From NCBI GenBank assembly GCA_002350105.1, contig DEDT01000048.1:1-36244 (forward strand): a stretch of DNA of 36,244 bases, in the 5' to 3' direction. The translations under genes were made by a program, and so were the position numbers. A model generated the notes under the pieces. That model made no database searches and was not told the DNA's origin. It saw only the letters and a list, made by a program, of their open reading frames with translations. Positions 15,712-23,779 of this stretch are shown piece after piece (positions within the stretch are counted from its first letter, which is position 1; every line of letters starts with the position of its first letter). The DNA is from Selenomonadaceae bacterium UBA2897 (lineage in GTDB: Bacteria > Bacillota > Negativicutes > Selenomonadales > Selenomonadaceae).

Positions 15712-15758
15712 AAAGGCCAGTCATACATCAACGCATTGCTGATGTATGACTGGCCTTT
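15712..15758. terminator. Bidirectional terminator between the menaquinone operon and mqnA
   Basis: A perfect 19-bp inverted repeat (15712-15730 with 15740-15758) begins with AAA and ends with TTT and has a 9-nt loop. It sits between two convergent genes and can serve both strands. Confidence 0.88.
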
Positions 15759-15791
15759 CATATTGGACATATTCCTTTTGCCGTTGTCCGG

Positions 15792-16628
15792 TCACTTTAC
15801 CTCGGCCATGTTCAATTTTGGTACATAGTCGATGAGGTGGCTGGCCGCAGCCCGCCGGTAGAATTCCTGCAATCCCTCCAGATAGGCAGGGGTGAGGTCC
15901 CATTTGATGACGGGGCCGAGATACGCGTCGAGTTGCTGGTAGGTGAAAGGCTTGCGTCGGAGCGCGCTCTTGATGGCTTCGTCTTTGTGCGTGAAGCCAT
16001 CGCGCAGGCCGCTCCTGATACGCCGCCAGGCCATGCGCAGCTGGTCGGGGTGTTGCTTGGCGAATTGGCGATTGGCTACCCAGAGCGCGTAGACCATCTT
16101 TTTGCCCGTGAGTTTTTTCCACTCGGCACCGAGGTCGTAATAGTGGAGTTCCGGCTGGCGGTGATGGTAGAGCCAGAGCGCGTTGTCGCCGATGAAGAGC
16201 GAGGCGGCGGCATCGTCGGGGATCGGATTCTCCGGCGTGATGCTGCGCACATCGTAGCGCGGCTGCAGCGCGTAGCCATCGTGCAGGATGATTTTCAGCA
16301 GGCAATGTGAGGTGGCCGACTGCGCCGTGAGTACGATACGGGCGTCGTTCAGCTCCTCGATCGGCAGGCGCGAGACGAGCAAAATGCTCGTCACCGGCCC
16401 ATCTGTCGAGACGCAGACCTCTGGCAATATGACGAGCTCGTCAGAGTGGCGGGCGTAAAGGATGGATGATACGTTGCTCACATCCAGCTCACCGCGGCAG
16501 ATGGCCGCATTCATTTCCGCAGGCACGCCCTTGCGCAGGTCGATGCCCTCAGCAGCGCCGTTCTGGAAACTCCATCCAAGCGGCAGCACATTGAGAAAAT
16601 TAATATGCCCGATACGGGGACATGGCAT
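15792..16628 (-). CDS. mqnA: Chorismate dehydratase MqnA
   Basis: MqnA removes water from chorismate to give 3-[(1-carboxyvinyl)oxy]benzoate, the first committed step of the futalosine pathway. The 278-residue product has the periplasmic-binding-protein-like fold signatures of the family: PRIGHINFLNVLPLGW, GVPAEMNAAICRGELDVSNVS, LTAQSATSHCLL, FIGDNAL and the segment DLGAEWKKLTGKKMVYALWV. It starts at an ATG behind AAAGGAGA on the minus strand. It converges on the mqnE-mqnE-mqnC-phosphorylase operon, so four pathway genes are clustered here while mqnD lies elsewhere. Confidence 0.93.
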   Translation of the reverse strand: MPCPRIGHINFLNVLPLGWSFQNGAAEGIDLRKGVPAEMNAAICRGELDVSNVSSILYARHSDELVILPEVCVSTDGPVTSILLVSRLPIEELNDARIVLTAQSATSHCLLKIILHDGYALQPRYDVRSITPENPIPDDAAASLFIGDNALWLYHHRQPELHYYDLGAEWKKLTGKKMVYALWVANRQFAKQHPDQLRMAWRRIRSGLRDGFTHKDEAIKSALRRKPFTYQQLDAYLGPVIKWDLTPAYLEGLQEFYRRAAASHLIDYVPKLNMAEVK

Positions 16629-16700
16629 AAGGGATTCTCCTTTCCGGTTATGCTTCTTTTAAAGGTGATAGAATCCGTCTTTAAAACGGCCTTTACTACT

Positions 16701-16709
16701 ATTATACCA
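16701..16709 (-). promoter_or_regulatory. Extended -10 promoter of mqnA
   Basis: On the minus strand TGG precedes TATAAT (16706-16701), an extended -10. The -35 region (TGCAGA) is weak. The start would lie about 65-70 nt upstream of the mqnA ATG. Confidence 0.55.
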
Positions 16710-16770
16710 CATTTCATCGTCTTTCTGCAGATGCTCTCATCGTACTGTATATGCGAATGTAAAAAAGGTC

Positions 16771-16799
16771 TTGGAAAAAGCGGGAAAGTATATTAGTAT
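16771..16799 (+). promoter_or_regulatory. Candidate promoter of the nitroreductase gene
   Basis: TTGGAA (16771-16776), a 17-nt spacer and TAGTAT (16794-16799) form a moderate promoter about 60 nt upstream of the start codon. Confidence 0.4.
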
Positions 16800-16857
16800 A
16801 GCAATATAGCGAATGGATAAATAAAGATGAACAGAGCCAGATGGAGAATTTAACGGT

Positions 16858-17769
16858 ATGGAAAATTTAGAGGAACTCTTTCAGACTTGCCGCACGTATC
16901 GGCGTTTTACCCCGCAGCCGGTACCAGAAAGCCTGCTGGAAACACTGGCCAATGTGGCGCGGACGCGTTCCTGTGGCGGTAACAGGCAATATCTGCGGTT
17001 TGTGGTAGTCAGTCGGCCGGATCTGGTAGAAGCGATGCAGCCGCTGGTGCATTGGGCGGCCTGCCTGCCGAAGGAAATCGGTACGCCGAAACCGGGCGAG
17101 CAGCCCACGGCCTTTATCATCATCCTACAGACGAAAGATGCGGGGAGCTTCGTGCAGATGGATGCCGGTATCGCTCTCGATGCCATGGCGATTACGGCCT
17201 GGCAGCACGGCGTGGGCAGCTGCATCATGGCCGCCATCAACCGGCCGCAGATTGCCAGGCTACTGCATGTTCCTGAAGGGCTGCAGGTCAGCATGGCGCT
17301 GGCCCTCGGCTATCCGGCTCATACCAGTACGCTGGTGGAACCGCCGGCGGACGGGAATCTGAACTATTATGTGGACGCAGAGAGAAACTATTACGTTCCC
17401 AAACGTAGCGAGGAGGATGTCATTACCGTATTCCAGTCGGAAGGAGCAGCTCTGTCAGAAGAGGAAGGGAATCCCTTCCAGATTTTCGCGCCGTTCCGCA
17501 TCTATGTCGTGGGCGGCAGCAAGACCTGGCAGAAAAGGGTTGCGGCATGCTGTCCATCCATCAAGGTCATCGGCAGCAGCGCCAACTTCGATGCCAGCCA
17601 GCTGCAGAATGCGGATCTGCTCATCCTCAATACGAATTTCGTGGGCCATGCGGCCATCAACAAGGCACGGGATGCCGCGCCGCGCGAGACGCGGGTGCGC
17701 TTCCTCTCTCAGAACAGCATGGAAGCCTTGTACGACCTGTTGCGGGAGACGTTTTCACTCTACCTCTGA
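16858..17769 (+). CDS. Nitroreductase-family protein fused to a DUF2325-like domain
   Basis: The N-terminal part (about 1-175) is a flavin-dependent nitroreductase domain: CRTYRRFTPQPVPESLLETL, the NRQYLRFVVVS core strand, MDAGIALDAMAITAWQHGVG and the family's ALALGYPAH. The C-terminal part (about 208-300) resembles DUF2325: a nucleotide-fold start (FRIYVVGGSKTWQKRV), then NADLLILNTNFVGHAAINKA and a closing helix. DUF2325 is usually a stand-alone small protein of unknown function. The fusion is therefore unusual and suggests the second domain senses or binds something related to the flavin enzyme. GGAGA at 16843-16847 supports ATG 16858. A hairpin terminator separates it from the convergent tmcAL. 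Confidence 0.75.
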   Translation: MENLEELFQTCRTYRRFTPQPVPESLLETLANVARTRSCGGNRQYLRFVVVSRPDLVEAMQPLVHWAACLPKEIGTPKPGEQPTAFIIILQTKDAGSFVQMDAGIALDAMAITAWQHGVGSCIMAAINRPQIARLLHVPEGLQVSMALALGYPAHTSTLVEPPADGNLNYYVDAERNYYVPKRSEEDVITVFQSEGAALSEEEGNPFQIFAPFRIYVVGGSKTWQKRVAACCPSIKVIGSSANFDASQLQNADLLILNTNFVGHAAINKARDAAPRETRVRFLSQNSMEALYDLLRETFSLYL

Positions 17770-17775
17770 CCTAGG

Positions 17776-17808
17776 GAAATAAGGAGACCGATGGCGTCTC
17801 CTTATTTC
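17776..17808. terminator. Bidirectional terminator between convergent genes
   Basis: GAAATAAGGAGAC (17776-17788) pairs perfectly with GTCTCCTTATTTC (17796-17808) around a 7-nt loop, between the nitroreductase fusion and tmcAL. Confidence 0.82.
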
Positions 17809-17826
17809 ATTGCAGTTGATGAGCTG

Positions 17827-19143
17827 TTATTTGTGCCCGCGCTGGATAAAGGGCGAGGTGTTGAAATCGTTGCGTGCGGGCAGTTCGGACAGCATCAGGG
17901 CACGCAGGTCTGTGGCGAGCGTGTCGAGGGCGGCCTGCTGGCGTGCAGGAGTGGTGAATTTTCCCGTGGCGATGAGTTGGCGCCAGCCCTGCTGTCGTTG
18001 GCAGGAATTCAGGATGGTGCTGAATTTCGTGACGAGAGGCAGTGTTGCAGTGTCCTTTACGATGTGCAGGAGCTGCAGGCCGCGCGGGCTGGCCGCGAGG
18101 ATATGGGCATAGGCCGGTCCGCCCGCCGTGACGCGTGCGAGCTCGTCCGCCGTGATGCCCAGCAGCAGGTAGGGCAGCAGGCGGCGGATACGAGCGGCGG
18201 GATAGCGCCGCGTGGCGGCCCGCTGAATCCATTCGCCTAAAGAACCGGCCATGGAAAGAGCATGGCGCAGGCGGCCGGCCATACCTTCGGCTATACTGCT
18301 GCCCGCCAACTGTCCGAGCTCTGCATCACTATAGCGCAGGAAAGCCAGTTGCAGGGCAGGGAACAGGCGCTCGGCACGGGGCAGGTCCTGAGACCAGCCA
18401 TCCTGCAGGGCCTGCAGTGTTGCAGCGGGAACAGCTGCGGCCAGTCGCGGCCAGTCGGGCGCGTTACCTGTCTGCTGTGCCTGCAGCATGGTCTGGCGGA
18501 TGGCAGAGCCGCTGGCAAAGTGGAGCACGCCTGTCTTTTGCCCGTTATCACGTTCCGTTAATAGTCTGTTTTCATGATGGCCAGCGCCGTGGCGTGGCAG
18601 GAGCAGCGGCTGCAGCTTTGGTGTGTGCTGCAGAGCGCGCAGGTATTCGAGGGCAAGAATCGTATTGGGCTGGCGCAGTACATCAGGGTGCAGTCCCGTC
18701 TGCTCGCTGAGGATGGCCGTGAGCGCAGCTGCATAGGCTGTGCCCTGCTGCAGCCTTTCGTGCAGGACCTGCTGCACCGCTGGCGTATCCATCGCGCTGG
18801 CGGCTTGCTGCAGGCAGGGGAGGTCATCGCACTCTGCGCCAAAGGCCAGCGTGGCGGGGAGGCCGAGGCCGGTGAGCAGTCCGACGCCGCCACGGGCAAA
18901 GTCCTGTGCGCTGCGGCAGGCGAAGACGAAGGGCAGCTCGATGACGAGGTCGCAGCCGCCGAGAACGGCAAGGCGGGCACGTGTGAATTTATCCATCAGT
19001 GCCGCCGAGCCGCGCTGGCAGAAGCTGCCGCTCATGATGGCGACGACGACCGTATCGGGCTGGCGGCGGCGCACCTCTGCCATCTGCCAGGCGTGGCCGT
19101 TATGGAAGGGATTATATTCGCAGATGATGCCGGTGACGTGCAT
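17827..19143 (-). CDS. tmcAL: tRNA(Met) cytidine acetate ligase TmcAL
   Basis: TmcAL activates acetate with ATP and transfers it to the wobble cytidine of elongator tRNA-Met, forming ac4C34. The 438-residue product has the nucleotidyltransferase HxGH-type motif EYNPFHNGH (residues 9-17), followed by VVVAIMSGSFCQRGSAALMD, CDLVIELPFVFACRSAQDFA and FGAECDDL, all typical of the former YlbM family. The start at 19143 has AGGAGGTC upstream on the minus strand. It is divergent from rplS with a short intergenic region. Confidence 0.93.
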   Translation of the reverse strand: MHVTGIICEYNPFHNGHAWQMAEVRRRQPDTVVVAIMSGSFCQRGSAALMDKFTRARLAVLGGCDLVIELPFVFACRSAQDFARGGVGLLTGLGLPATLAFGAECDDLPCLQQAASAMDTPAVQQVLHERLQQGTAYAAALTAILSEQTGLHPDVLRQPNTILALEYLRALQHTPKLQPLLLPRHGAGHHENRLLTERDNGQKTGVLHFASGSAIRQTMLQAQQTGNAPDWPRLAAAVPAATLQALQDGWSQDLPRAERLFPALQLAFLRYSDAELGQLAGSSIAEGMAGRLRHALSMAGSLGEWIQRAATRRYPAARIRRLLPYLLLGITADELARVTAGGPAYAHILAASPRGLQLLHIVKDTATLPLVTKFSTILNSCQRQQGWRQLIATGKFTTPARQQAALDTLATDLRALMLSELPARNDFNTSPFIQRGHK

Positions 19144-19268
19144 GCAAAGACCTCCTGCAGAGAAATTTCATGCTCCTATTGTAGCATAAATTGCGCAGAT
19201 ATCGTTACATCGCGATTGGGGCCAGTGCAGCAGCACGTAATATTTTTTGTGCAAATACCATGGCAGGC

Positions 19269-19298
19269 TTGACGAGCTGACGGGCTTTATGGTAAAAT
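19269..19298 (+). promoter_or_regulatory. Promoter of rplS
   Basis: TTGACG (19269-19274), an 18-nt spacer ending in TGG, and TAAAAT (19293-19298). The roughly 75-nt leader that follows contains a GGCGG/CCGCC pairing (19313-19317 with 19340-19344) that could be an autoregulatory L19 leader structure. Confidence 0.7.
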
Positions 19299-19377
19299 AT
19301 TTCCCGTATGTAAGGCGGTCCTCTGGATGGGAAATGCGTCCCGCCACGAACGTCAGATTATAGGAGGACAAAATAGA

Positions 19378-19719
19378 ATGAACATTATCGAAACCCTTGA
19401 GAAGGAACAGCTCCGCTCGGATATTCCGGCATTTGCTCCTGGCGATACGGTGAAAGTTCACTGCAAGATCGTCGAGGGCAGCCATGAGCGTATTCAGGTG
19501 TTCGAGGGCGTCGTGATTGCTCGTCAGGGCCAGGGGGCTCGCGAGACGTTCACGGTGCGCCGCATTTCTTACGGCGTAGGCGTTGAGCGTACGTTCCCGG
19601 TACATTCCCCGCGCATCGCGAAGCTGGAAGTTGTACGTCATGGTAAAGTACGTCGTGCAAAGCTCTACTATCTGCGTGAGCGTACGGGTAAAGCTGCTCG
19701 TATCGTCGAGAAACGCTGA
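19378..19719 (+). CDS. rplS: 50S ribosomal protein L19
   Basis: This is a structural protein of the large ribosomal subunit at the interface with the 30S subunit. Its 113 residues match the normal size, with the family blocks DIPAFAPGDTVKVHCKIVEG, RIQVFEGVVIARQG, FTVRRISYGVGVERTFPVHSP and KLYYLRERTGKAARI. TAGGAGGA precedes ATG 19378. It has its own promoter and a strong terminator, so it appears monocistronic with at most readthrough into lepB. Confidence 0.97.
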   Translation: MNIIETLEKEQLRSDIPAFAPGDTVKVHCKIVEGSHERIQVFEGVVIARQGQGARETFTVRRISYGVGVERTFPVHSPRIAKLEVVRHGKVRRAKLYYLRERTGKAARIVEKR

Positions 19720-19731
19720 TAGGCGTTACGG

Positions 19732-19763
19732 TAGGGACTGCCTTGCGGCAGTCCCTATTTTTT
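19732..19763 (+). terminator. Intrinsic terminator after rplS
   Basis: TAGGGACTGCC (19732-19742), a TTGC loop and GGCAGTCCCTA (19747-19757) are followed by six T residues. Confidence 0.95.
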
Positions 19764-19817
19764 CTGTAAGGCAACAGGCGCAGAGCGCGAGAAATGAATT
19801 CTTTTGGAGGTAAAGCA

Positions 19818-20339
19818 ATGAATTCTATCGGTGATGAGGTAAAGGACTGGGTTATTTCCATCCTGGTGGCTGTCGTATTGGCCTTTTTGATTCGCCAGTT
19901 CGTCGTGGAACTATATATCGTGGACGGGCCGTCCATGCGCCCGACGCTGCAGTCGCAGGAGCGCCTGGTGGTCAATAAGTTCCTCTATTCCTTCCGTGCG
20001 CCGCAGCGCAACGAGATCATCGTCTTCCAGTATCCGATGGACAAGAGCCGTGACTTCATCAAGCGCGTCATTGCAACGCCGGGCGATACCATCGAGATCA
20101 AGGACCACAAGGTCTACGTCAACGACCAGATGCTCACGGAGGACTATATCCTCGAGCCGACGCTCAGCGAGTATCCGAAAGCCACCGTACCGCCCAACAC
20201 ACTCTTCGTTATGGGCGATAACCGCAATAACTCCGAGGACAGCCGCTTCGCCGACGTCGGCTTCGTGCCGTACAGCCTCATCAAGGGCAAGGCCTGCCTC
20301 GTCTTCTGGCCGCTGGGTCAGTTCAAGACGCTGCCTTGA
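19818..20339 (+). CDS. lepB: Signal peptidase I
   Basis: This membrane protease removes signal peptides from secreted proteins. The 173-residue product has one N-terminal membrane helix (about residues 11-30), the catalytic Ser39 in VDGPSMRPTL, the catalytic Lys82 in DFIKRVIATPGD and the family C-box GDNRNNSEDSR. GGAGGT at 19805-19810 selects ATG 19818. An in-frame ATG at 19794 would put the ribosome site inside the gene. It is followed after 14 bp by the exonuclease gene and is probably cotranscribed with it and mnmA. Confidence 0.95.
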   Translation: MNSIGDEVKDWVISILVAVVLAFLIRQFVVELYIVDGPSMRPTLQSQERLVVNKFLYSFRAPQRNEIIVFQYPMDKSRDFIKRVIATPGDTIEIKDHKVYVNDQMLTEDYILEPTLSEYPKATVPPNTLFVMGDNRNNSEDSRFADVGFVPYSLIKGKACLVFWPLGQFKTLP

Positions 20340-20353
20340 CGGAGGTGTGACTC

Positions 20354-21115
20354 ATGCGCTTTATTTCCTGGAATGTCAACGGCCTGCGCGCCTGCCTGAA
20401 AAAGGGCTTCATGGAGTCTTTCCGCACGCTGAATGCCGATGTCTTTGCGCTGCAGGAGACCAAGATGCAGCCGGAGCAGGCCATTCTGGAACTGCCCGGC
20501 TACAAGCAGTATTGGAACAGTGCGGAGAAGAAAGGCTATTCGGGTACGGCGGTCTTTGCCCGCGTCGAGCCACTGAATGTGAGCTATGGCCTCGGCATCG
20601 AGGAGCATGACCACGAGGGCCGCGTGATTACGCTGGAATTCCCCGCGTATTACTTCGTGACGGTCTACACGCCTAACTCCAAGCGTGGTCTGGAGCGCCT
20701 CGACTACCGCATGACGTGGGAGGACGCCTTCCGTGCTTACCTGCAGGAACTGGATAAGAAGAAGCCAGTCATTGTCTGCGGCGACCTCAACGTGGCGCAT
20801 ACGGAAATTGACCTCAAGAACCCCAAGACGAACCATCACAACGCGGGTTTTACGGACGAGGAACGCGGTAAGTTTGACGAACTGCTGGCTGCGGGCTTCA
20901 TTGACACGTTCCGCACGTTGCACCCCGACCAGACGGGCATCTACACCTGGTGGTCCTACCTGCGCAAGGCCCGCGATACGAATGCGGGCTGGCGCATCGA
21001 CTATTTTGTGACCTCGGAGCGCCTGCGCGAATCCATCGAGGCGGCCACGATTCACAATGAAATATACGGCAGCGATCACTGCCCCGTAGGTCTTGAACTG
21101 TGTGAGGCGAAGTGA
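20354..21115 (+). CDS. xth: Exodeoxyribonuclease III (AP endonuclease)
   Basis: This is a magnesium-dependent enzyme of base excision repair that cuts DNA 5' of abasic sites and has 3'-exonuclease activity. The 253-residue product shows the family motifs in order: ISWNVNGLRA, LQETKMQ (metal-binding Glu), YTPNSKRGLERLDYR (catalytic Tyr), GDLNVAHTEIDL (Asp/Asn pair) and the final SDHCPV with the catalytic Asp-His. GGAGGTG at 20341-20347 precedes the ATG. The stop lies 1 bp before the mnmA start. Confidence 0.95.
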   Translation: MRFISWNVNGLRACLKKGFMESFRTLNADVFALQETKMQPEQAILELPGYKQYWNSAEKKGYSGTAVFARVEPLNVSYGLGIEEHDHEGRVITLEFPAYYFVTVYTPNSKRGLERLDYRMTWEDAFRAYLQELDKKKPVIVCGDLNVAHTEIDLKNPKTNHHNAGFTDEERGKFDELLAAGFIDTFRTLHPDQTGIYTWWSYLRKARDTNAGWRIDYFVTSERLRESIEAATIHNEIYGSDHCPVGLELCEAK

Positions 21116-21116
21116 T

Positions 21117-22208
21117 ATGGCGAAGAAAAAAGTTGTCTGCGCCATGTCAGGCGGCGTCGATAGCTCGCTGACGGCGGCACTGCTTGTGGAGCAGGGGTAC
21201 GATGTCATCGGCGTTACCATGCGCCTCTCCGACGATAGCCGCGATTTTGTGGACAACGACCGCGGCTGTTGCAGCCTGAGTGCCGTCGATGATGCCCGCC
21301 GCGTCTGTGAGATTATCGGCATTCCGCACTATGCGATGAATTTCCGTGAGATGTTCAAGGAAAAGGTCATCGACTATTTTCTCGCTGACTATGCAAAAGG
21401 CTGGACGCCGAATCCCTGTATCGCCTGCAATCGCTACGTGAAGTTCGAAGGCCTGCTGCAGAAGGCGCTCTCCCTCGGGGCGGAGTACGTGGCCACGGGC
21501 CACTATGCGCGCATTGCGCAGGACGCGACGGGGCGTTTCCTGCTGCAGAAGGGCGTCGACGAAAAGAAAGATCAGTCCTACGCGCTCTATCACCTCAACC
21601 AGCAGTCCCTGGCGCATTTCCTGCTGCCGCTCGGCGGTATGACGAAGGTACATACGCGCGAACTGGCTGAGAAATACAGGCTGCCTGTGGCGCACAAGCC
21701 GGATAGCCAGGAAATATGCTTTGTGCCCCACGATGACTACAAGGCATATCTGCGCGAGAAGAATCCCGCCTGCCTGTATCCCGGTGATATCGTGGATCGG
21801 CAGGGGCATGTGCTGGGCCACCACGAGGGCGTGCCCCTCTATACGATCGGCCAGCGTAAAGGTCTCGGCATCGCGGCACCGGAGCCGCGCTACGTCGTGG
21901 CACTCGACATGACGCATAACCGTGTAATCGTTGGCGGCAAGGACGATGTTTATGCTAAAGGACTCATCGCGGGCGATCTGAACTGGATTGCCATCGATGA
22001 ACTTGCGGAGCCACTGGAGGTCATGGCCAAGATCCGCTACGGCCGCCGTGAGGGAAAAGCCATCGTGCGCCCCGCAGAAAATGGCCGCGTACAGGTCGAC
22101 TTTGCGGAGCCGCAGCGCGCGATTACGCCAGGGCAGTCCGTGGTGTTCTATCGGGGGGACAACGTCGTGGGCGGTGGCATCATCGAGCAGCCGCTGCATC
22201 ATGTATGA
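21117..22208 (+). CDS. mnmA: tRNA-specific 2-thiouridylase MnmA
   Basis: MnmA inserts sulfur at position 2 of wobble uridine in tRNAs for Lys, Glu and Gln. The 363-residue product has the ATP-pyrophosphatase loop SGGVDSS (residues 11-17), the catalytic Cys pair in NPCIACN and DSQEICFVP, the TGHYARI block and the C-terminal YTIGQRKGLGIA with a beta-barrel tail. I chose ATG 21117 because the sequence starts canonically there; it lies directly behind the exonuclease stop. Confidence 0.96.
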   Translation: MAKKKVVCAMSGGVDSSLTAALLVEQGYDVIGVTMRLSDDSRDFVDNDRGCCSLSAVDDARRVCEIIGIPHYAMNFREMFKEKVIDYFLADYAKGWTPNPCIACNRYVKFEGLLQKALSLGAEYVATGHYARIAQDATGRFLLQKGVDEKKDQSYALYHLNQQSLAHFLLPLGGMTKVHTRELAEKYRLPVAHKPDSQEICFVPHDDYKAYLREKNPACLYPGDIVDRQGHVLGHHEGVPLYTIGQRKGLGIAAPEPRYVVALDMTHNRVIVGGKDDVYAKGLIAGDLNWIAIDELAEPLEVMAKIRYGRREGKAIVRPAENGRVQVDFAEPQRAITPGQSVVFYRGDNVVGGGIIEQPLHHV

Positions 22209-22232
22209 CGCTAAAAGTACAAAGAAAAAATA

Positions 22233-22295
22233 AATCAGCCTCCCCAATGCCGGTGGGTCCTGCAGGGAAATTTGCCTCACGCGGCAGTATGAGAG
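22233..22295 (+). ncRNA. Structured 5' leader of unknown class
   Basis: The 113-nt gap between mnmA and the NYN gene can fold into nested helices: GCCTC with GAGGC (outer), then TGCCG with CGGCA, then GTGGG with CTCAC after a one-base bulge, enclosing a CCTGCAGG palindrome. The nested pairing suggests a cis-regulatory RNA. It does not match any riboswitch or housekeeping RNA I recognise. Confidence 0.35.
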
Positions 22296-22321
22296 GCGGG
22301 AAGGAAGGTTTTATCATCAGT

Positions 22322-23296
22322 ATGACATTGGATTCCAGCCGCGAGACCGTGGCTGTTTTATATGATATTGAGAATGCACCGCTGGAGATGCTCAGCTACA
22401 CACTGGGCAAAGCCAAGCGCTACCAGCCCTGTCGCACCATAGTGGTCTCGGATTGGGATGAACGGCCCGAGCAGAAGCGCTGGGACAAGCTTCTGCGCCG
22501 CCCAGGCTTCACGTTTCGCCAAATCAACCGTACATATCTGGGCAAGAACTCCCTCGACTCGGCGCTCTACGATTCGGCGAAGCTGCTCTATGACGAGGGT
22601 GTGCGCCGCTATTTCATCATCACGACGGATTCGGATTTCGTGCGTATCGCGGAGATGCTGAATGCGCAGGAGAAATCCTACATCATCGGCGTAGGGACGA
22701 AGCAGGCCAGCGAGACGCTGCGCAATGCCTATGACGAGTTCCTCGTCTATCCGCCGGAGGAGAAGAAGAAAAAGGCGAAGAAGACCGCCAAAAAAGCCGC
22801 GAAGGCAGAGAAGGAAGCGGCCAAGGCAGAAAAAGAAGCGGCAAAAGAGGCTAAGGCAAAAATGACGAAGCAGACAAAGGATAAAACGGAAAAGGGAGCA
22901 GCTACTCCAGCCAGGAAAGCGAAGAAAAAGCCGGCCGCGAAGAAGCTGACGGGCAAGGCCAAGCCGCAGTCCGAGGTGCAGGCAAAACAGGCTGCCGACA
23001 AGGCTGCGCGTAAAGCAACCGTGCTGAAAAAGTCTGCATCCAAACTGCAGACTGCAGGCAAGACAAAGACGGCAACAACAGCAACGGATACGGTTAACAA
23101 AAAAAATGCGCCGCGTAAGAAAGTACATCCGGCGGTTGCTCAGGCTGCAGCTCCAGCGCCGCAGCTGGAGGATAACACGCTGCAGGTACGTTTGCCGAAG
23201 ACGCTGCGTCAGGCTTTGGCCGCGCGTATGGCGTCCGAGGGCGTTTCACTCGACGAACTCGTGACATTCCTGCTCATGCGGGGATTATCCTGCTAG
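22322..23296 (+). CDS. NYN-domain (PIN-like RNase) protein with Lys/Ala-rich tail and C-terminal ribbon-helix-helix
   Basis: The 324-residue product has three parts. Residues about 8-140 form a NYN/LabA-like PIN nuclease domain: VLYDIENAP holds the first acidic residue, NSLDSALYDSAKLLYDEG the second, and FIITTDSDFVRIAEML the paired Asp residues. Residues about 145-280 are a low-complexity Lys/Ala tail (repeated AAKAEKEAAK-type units) resembling a histone H1-like nucleic-acid-binding arm. The last 40 residues (LQVRLPKTLRQALAARMASE and on to the end) look like a ribbon-helix-helix module. I chose ATG 22322, with GGAAGG upstream, because the PIN domain begins there. The open frame from 22205 is less plausible. 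The target RNA is unknown. Confidence 0.8.
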   Translation: MTLDSSRETVAVLYDIENAPLEMLSYTLGKAKRYQPCRTIVVSDWDERPEQKRWDKLLRRPGFTFRQINRTYLGKNSLDSALYDSAKLLYDEGVRRYFIITTDSDFVRIAEMLNAQEKSYIIGVGTKQASETLRNAYDEFLVYPPEEKKKKAKKTAKKAAKAEKEAAKAEKEAAKEAKAKMTKQTKDKTEKGAATPARKAKKKPAAKKLTGKAKPQSEVQAKQAADKAARKATVLKKSASKLQTAGKTKTATTATDTVNKKNAPRKKVHPAVAQAAAPAPQLEDNTLQVRLPKTLRQALAARMASEGVSLDELVTFLLMRGLSC

Positions 23297-23341
23297 GCGC
23301 AGGGCATTTGGTTGATGAAACAGAGGCAGAAGAGGCAAAGT

Positions 23342-23779
23342 ATGCGTAAGACTGGAATGAAAAAGAGCACCAAAACCAGGGAGCAGGCGCTGTTTTACGG
23401 CTTTATCGACCTGCCGAAACTCACGCAGGCCGAACAGGCGCTGCATCAGCTGCAGATTCCGACACGGGTCGTGCCGAAGGAGCAATGGTACGAAAAGGTG
23501 GGCTACCTGCTGGGCATGCCGGGCTTCCGCGCGACGGCCAGGCCCGAGGACGATGGCTTCGTGTTCCCACATGAGGTCATGATTCTGCAGGGCATCCGCG
23601 GCAAGCGGCTCGACACTGTACTGGACAAGCTGAAGGAAGCCGGCGTCAGCCACATTGCCTACAAATCCGTGGTGACGCCGTTCAACACGCTTTGGACTTT
23701 ACGCCGCCTCTGCGAGACGATGCAGAAAGAACACGCCTATATGGCAGAGCAGGAAGAGAAACATGAAGAACATAACTGA
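23342..23779 (+). CDS. DUF3783 family protein
   Basis: A 145-residue cytoplasmic protein. The C-terminal half fits DUF3783: PHEVMILQGIRGKRLDTVLD, then EAGVSHIAYKSVVTPFNTLW, with the conserved Thr..Asn..Trp block before a final charged helix. The N-terminal half is a short family-specific extension. GAGG at 23332-23335 supports ATG 23342, though an in-frame ATG at 23315 is possible. It overlaps the next gene by 17 bp and so belongs to the same transcript. No function is known for the family. Confidence 0.75.
   Translation: MRKTGMKKSTKTREQALFYGFIDLPKLTQAEQALHQLQIPTRVVPKEQWYEKVGYLLGMPGFRATARPEDDGFVFPHEVMILQGIRGKRLDTVLDKLKEAGVSHIAYKSVVTPFNTLWTLRRLCETMQKEHAYMAEQEEKHEEHN

Noticed and set aside
22840..23100. 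Lys/Ala-rich repeats that could be read as a tandem DNA repeat
   Set aside because: Codon use varies between units, so this is protein low complexity and not a DNA repeat array.
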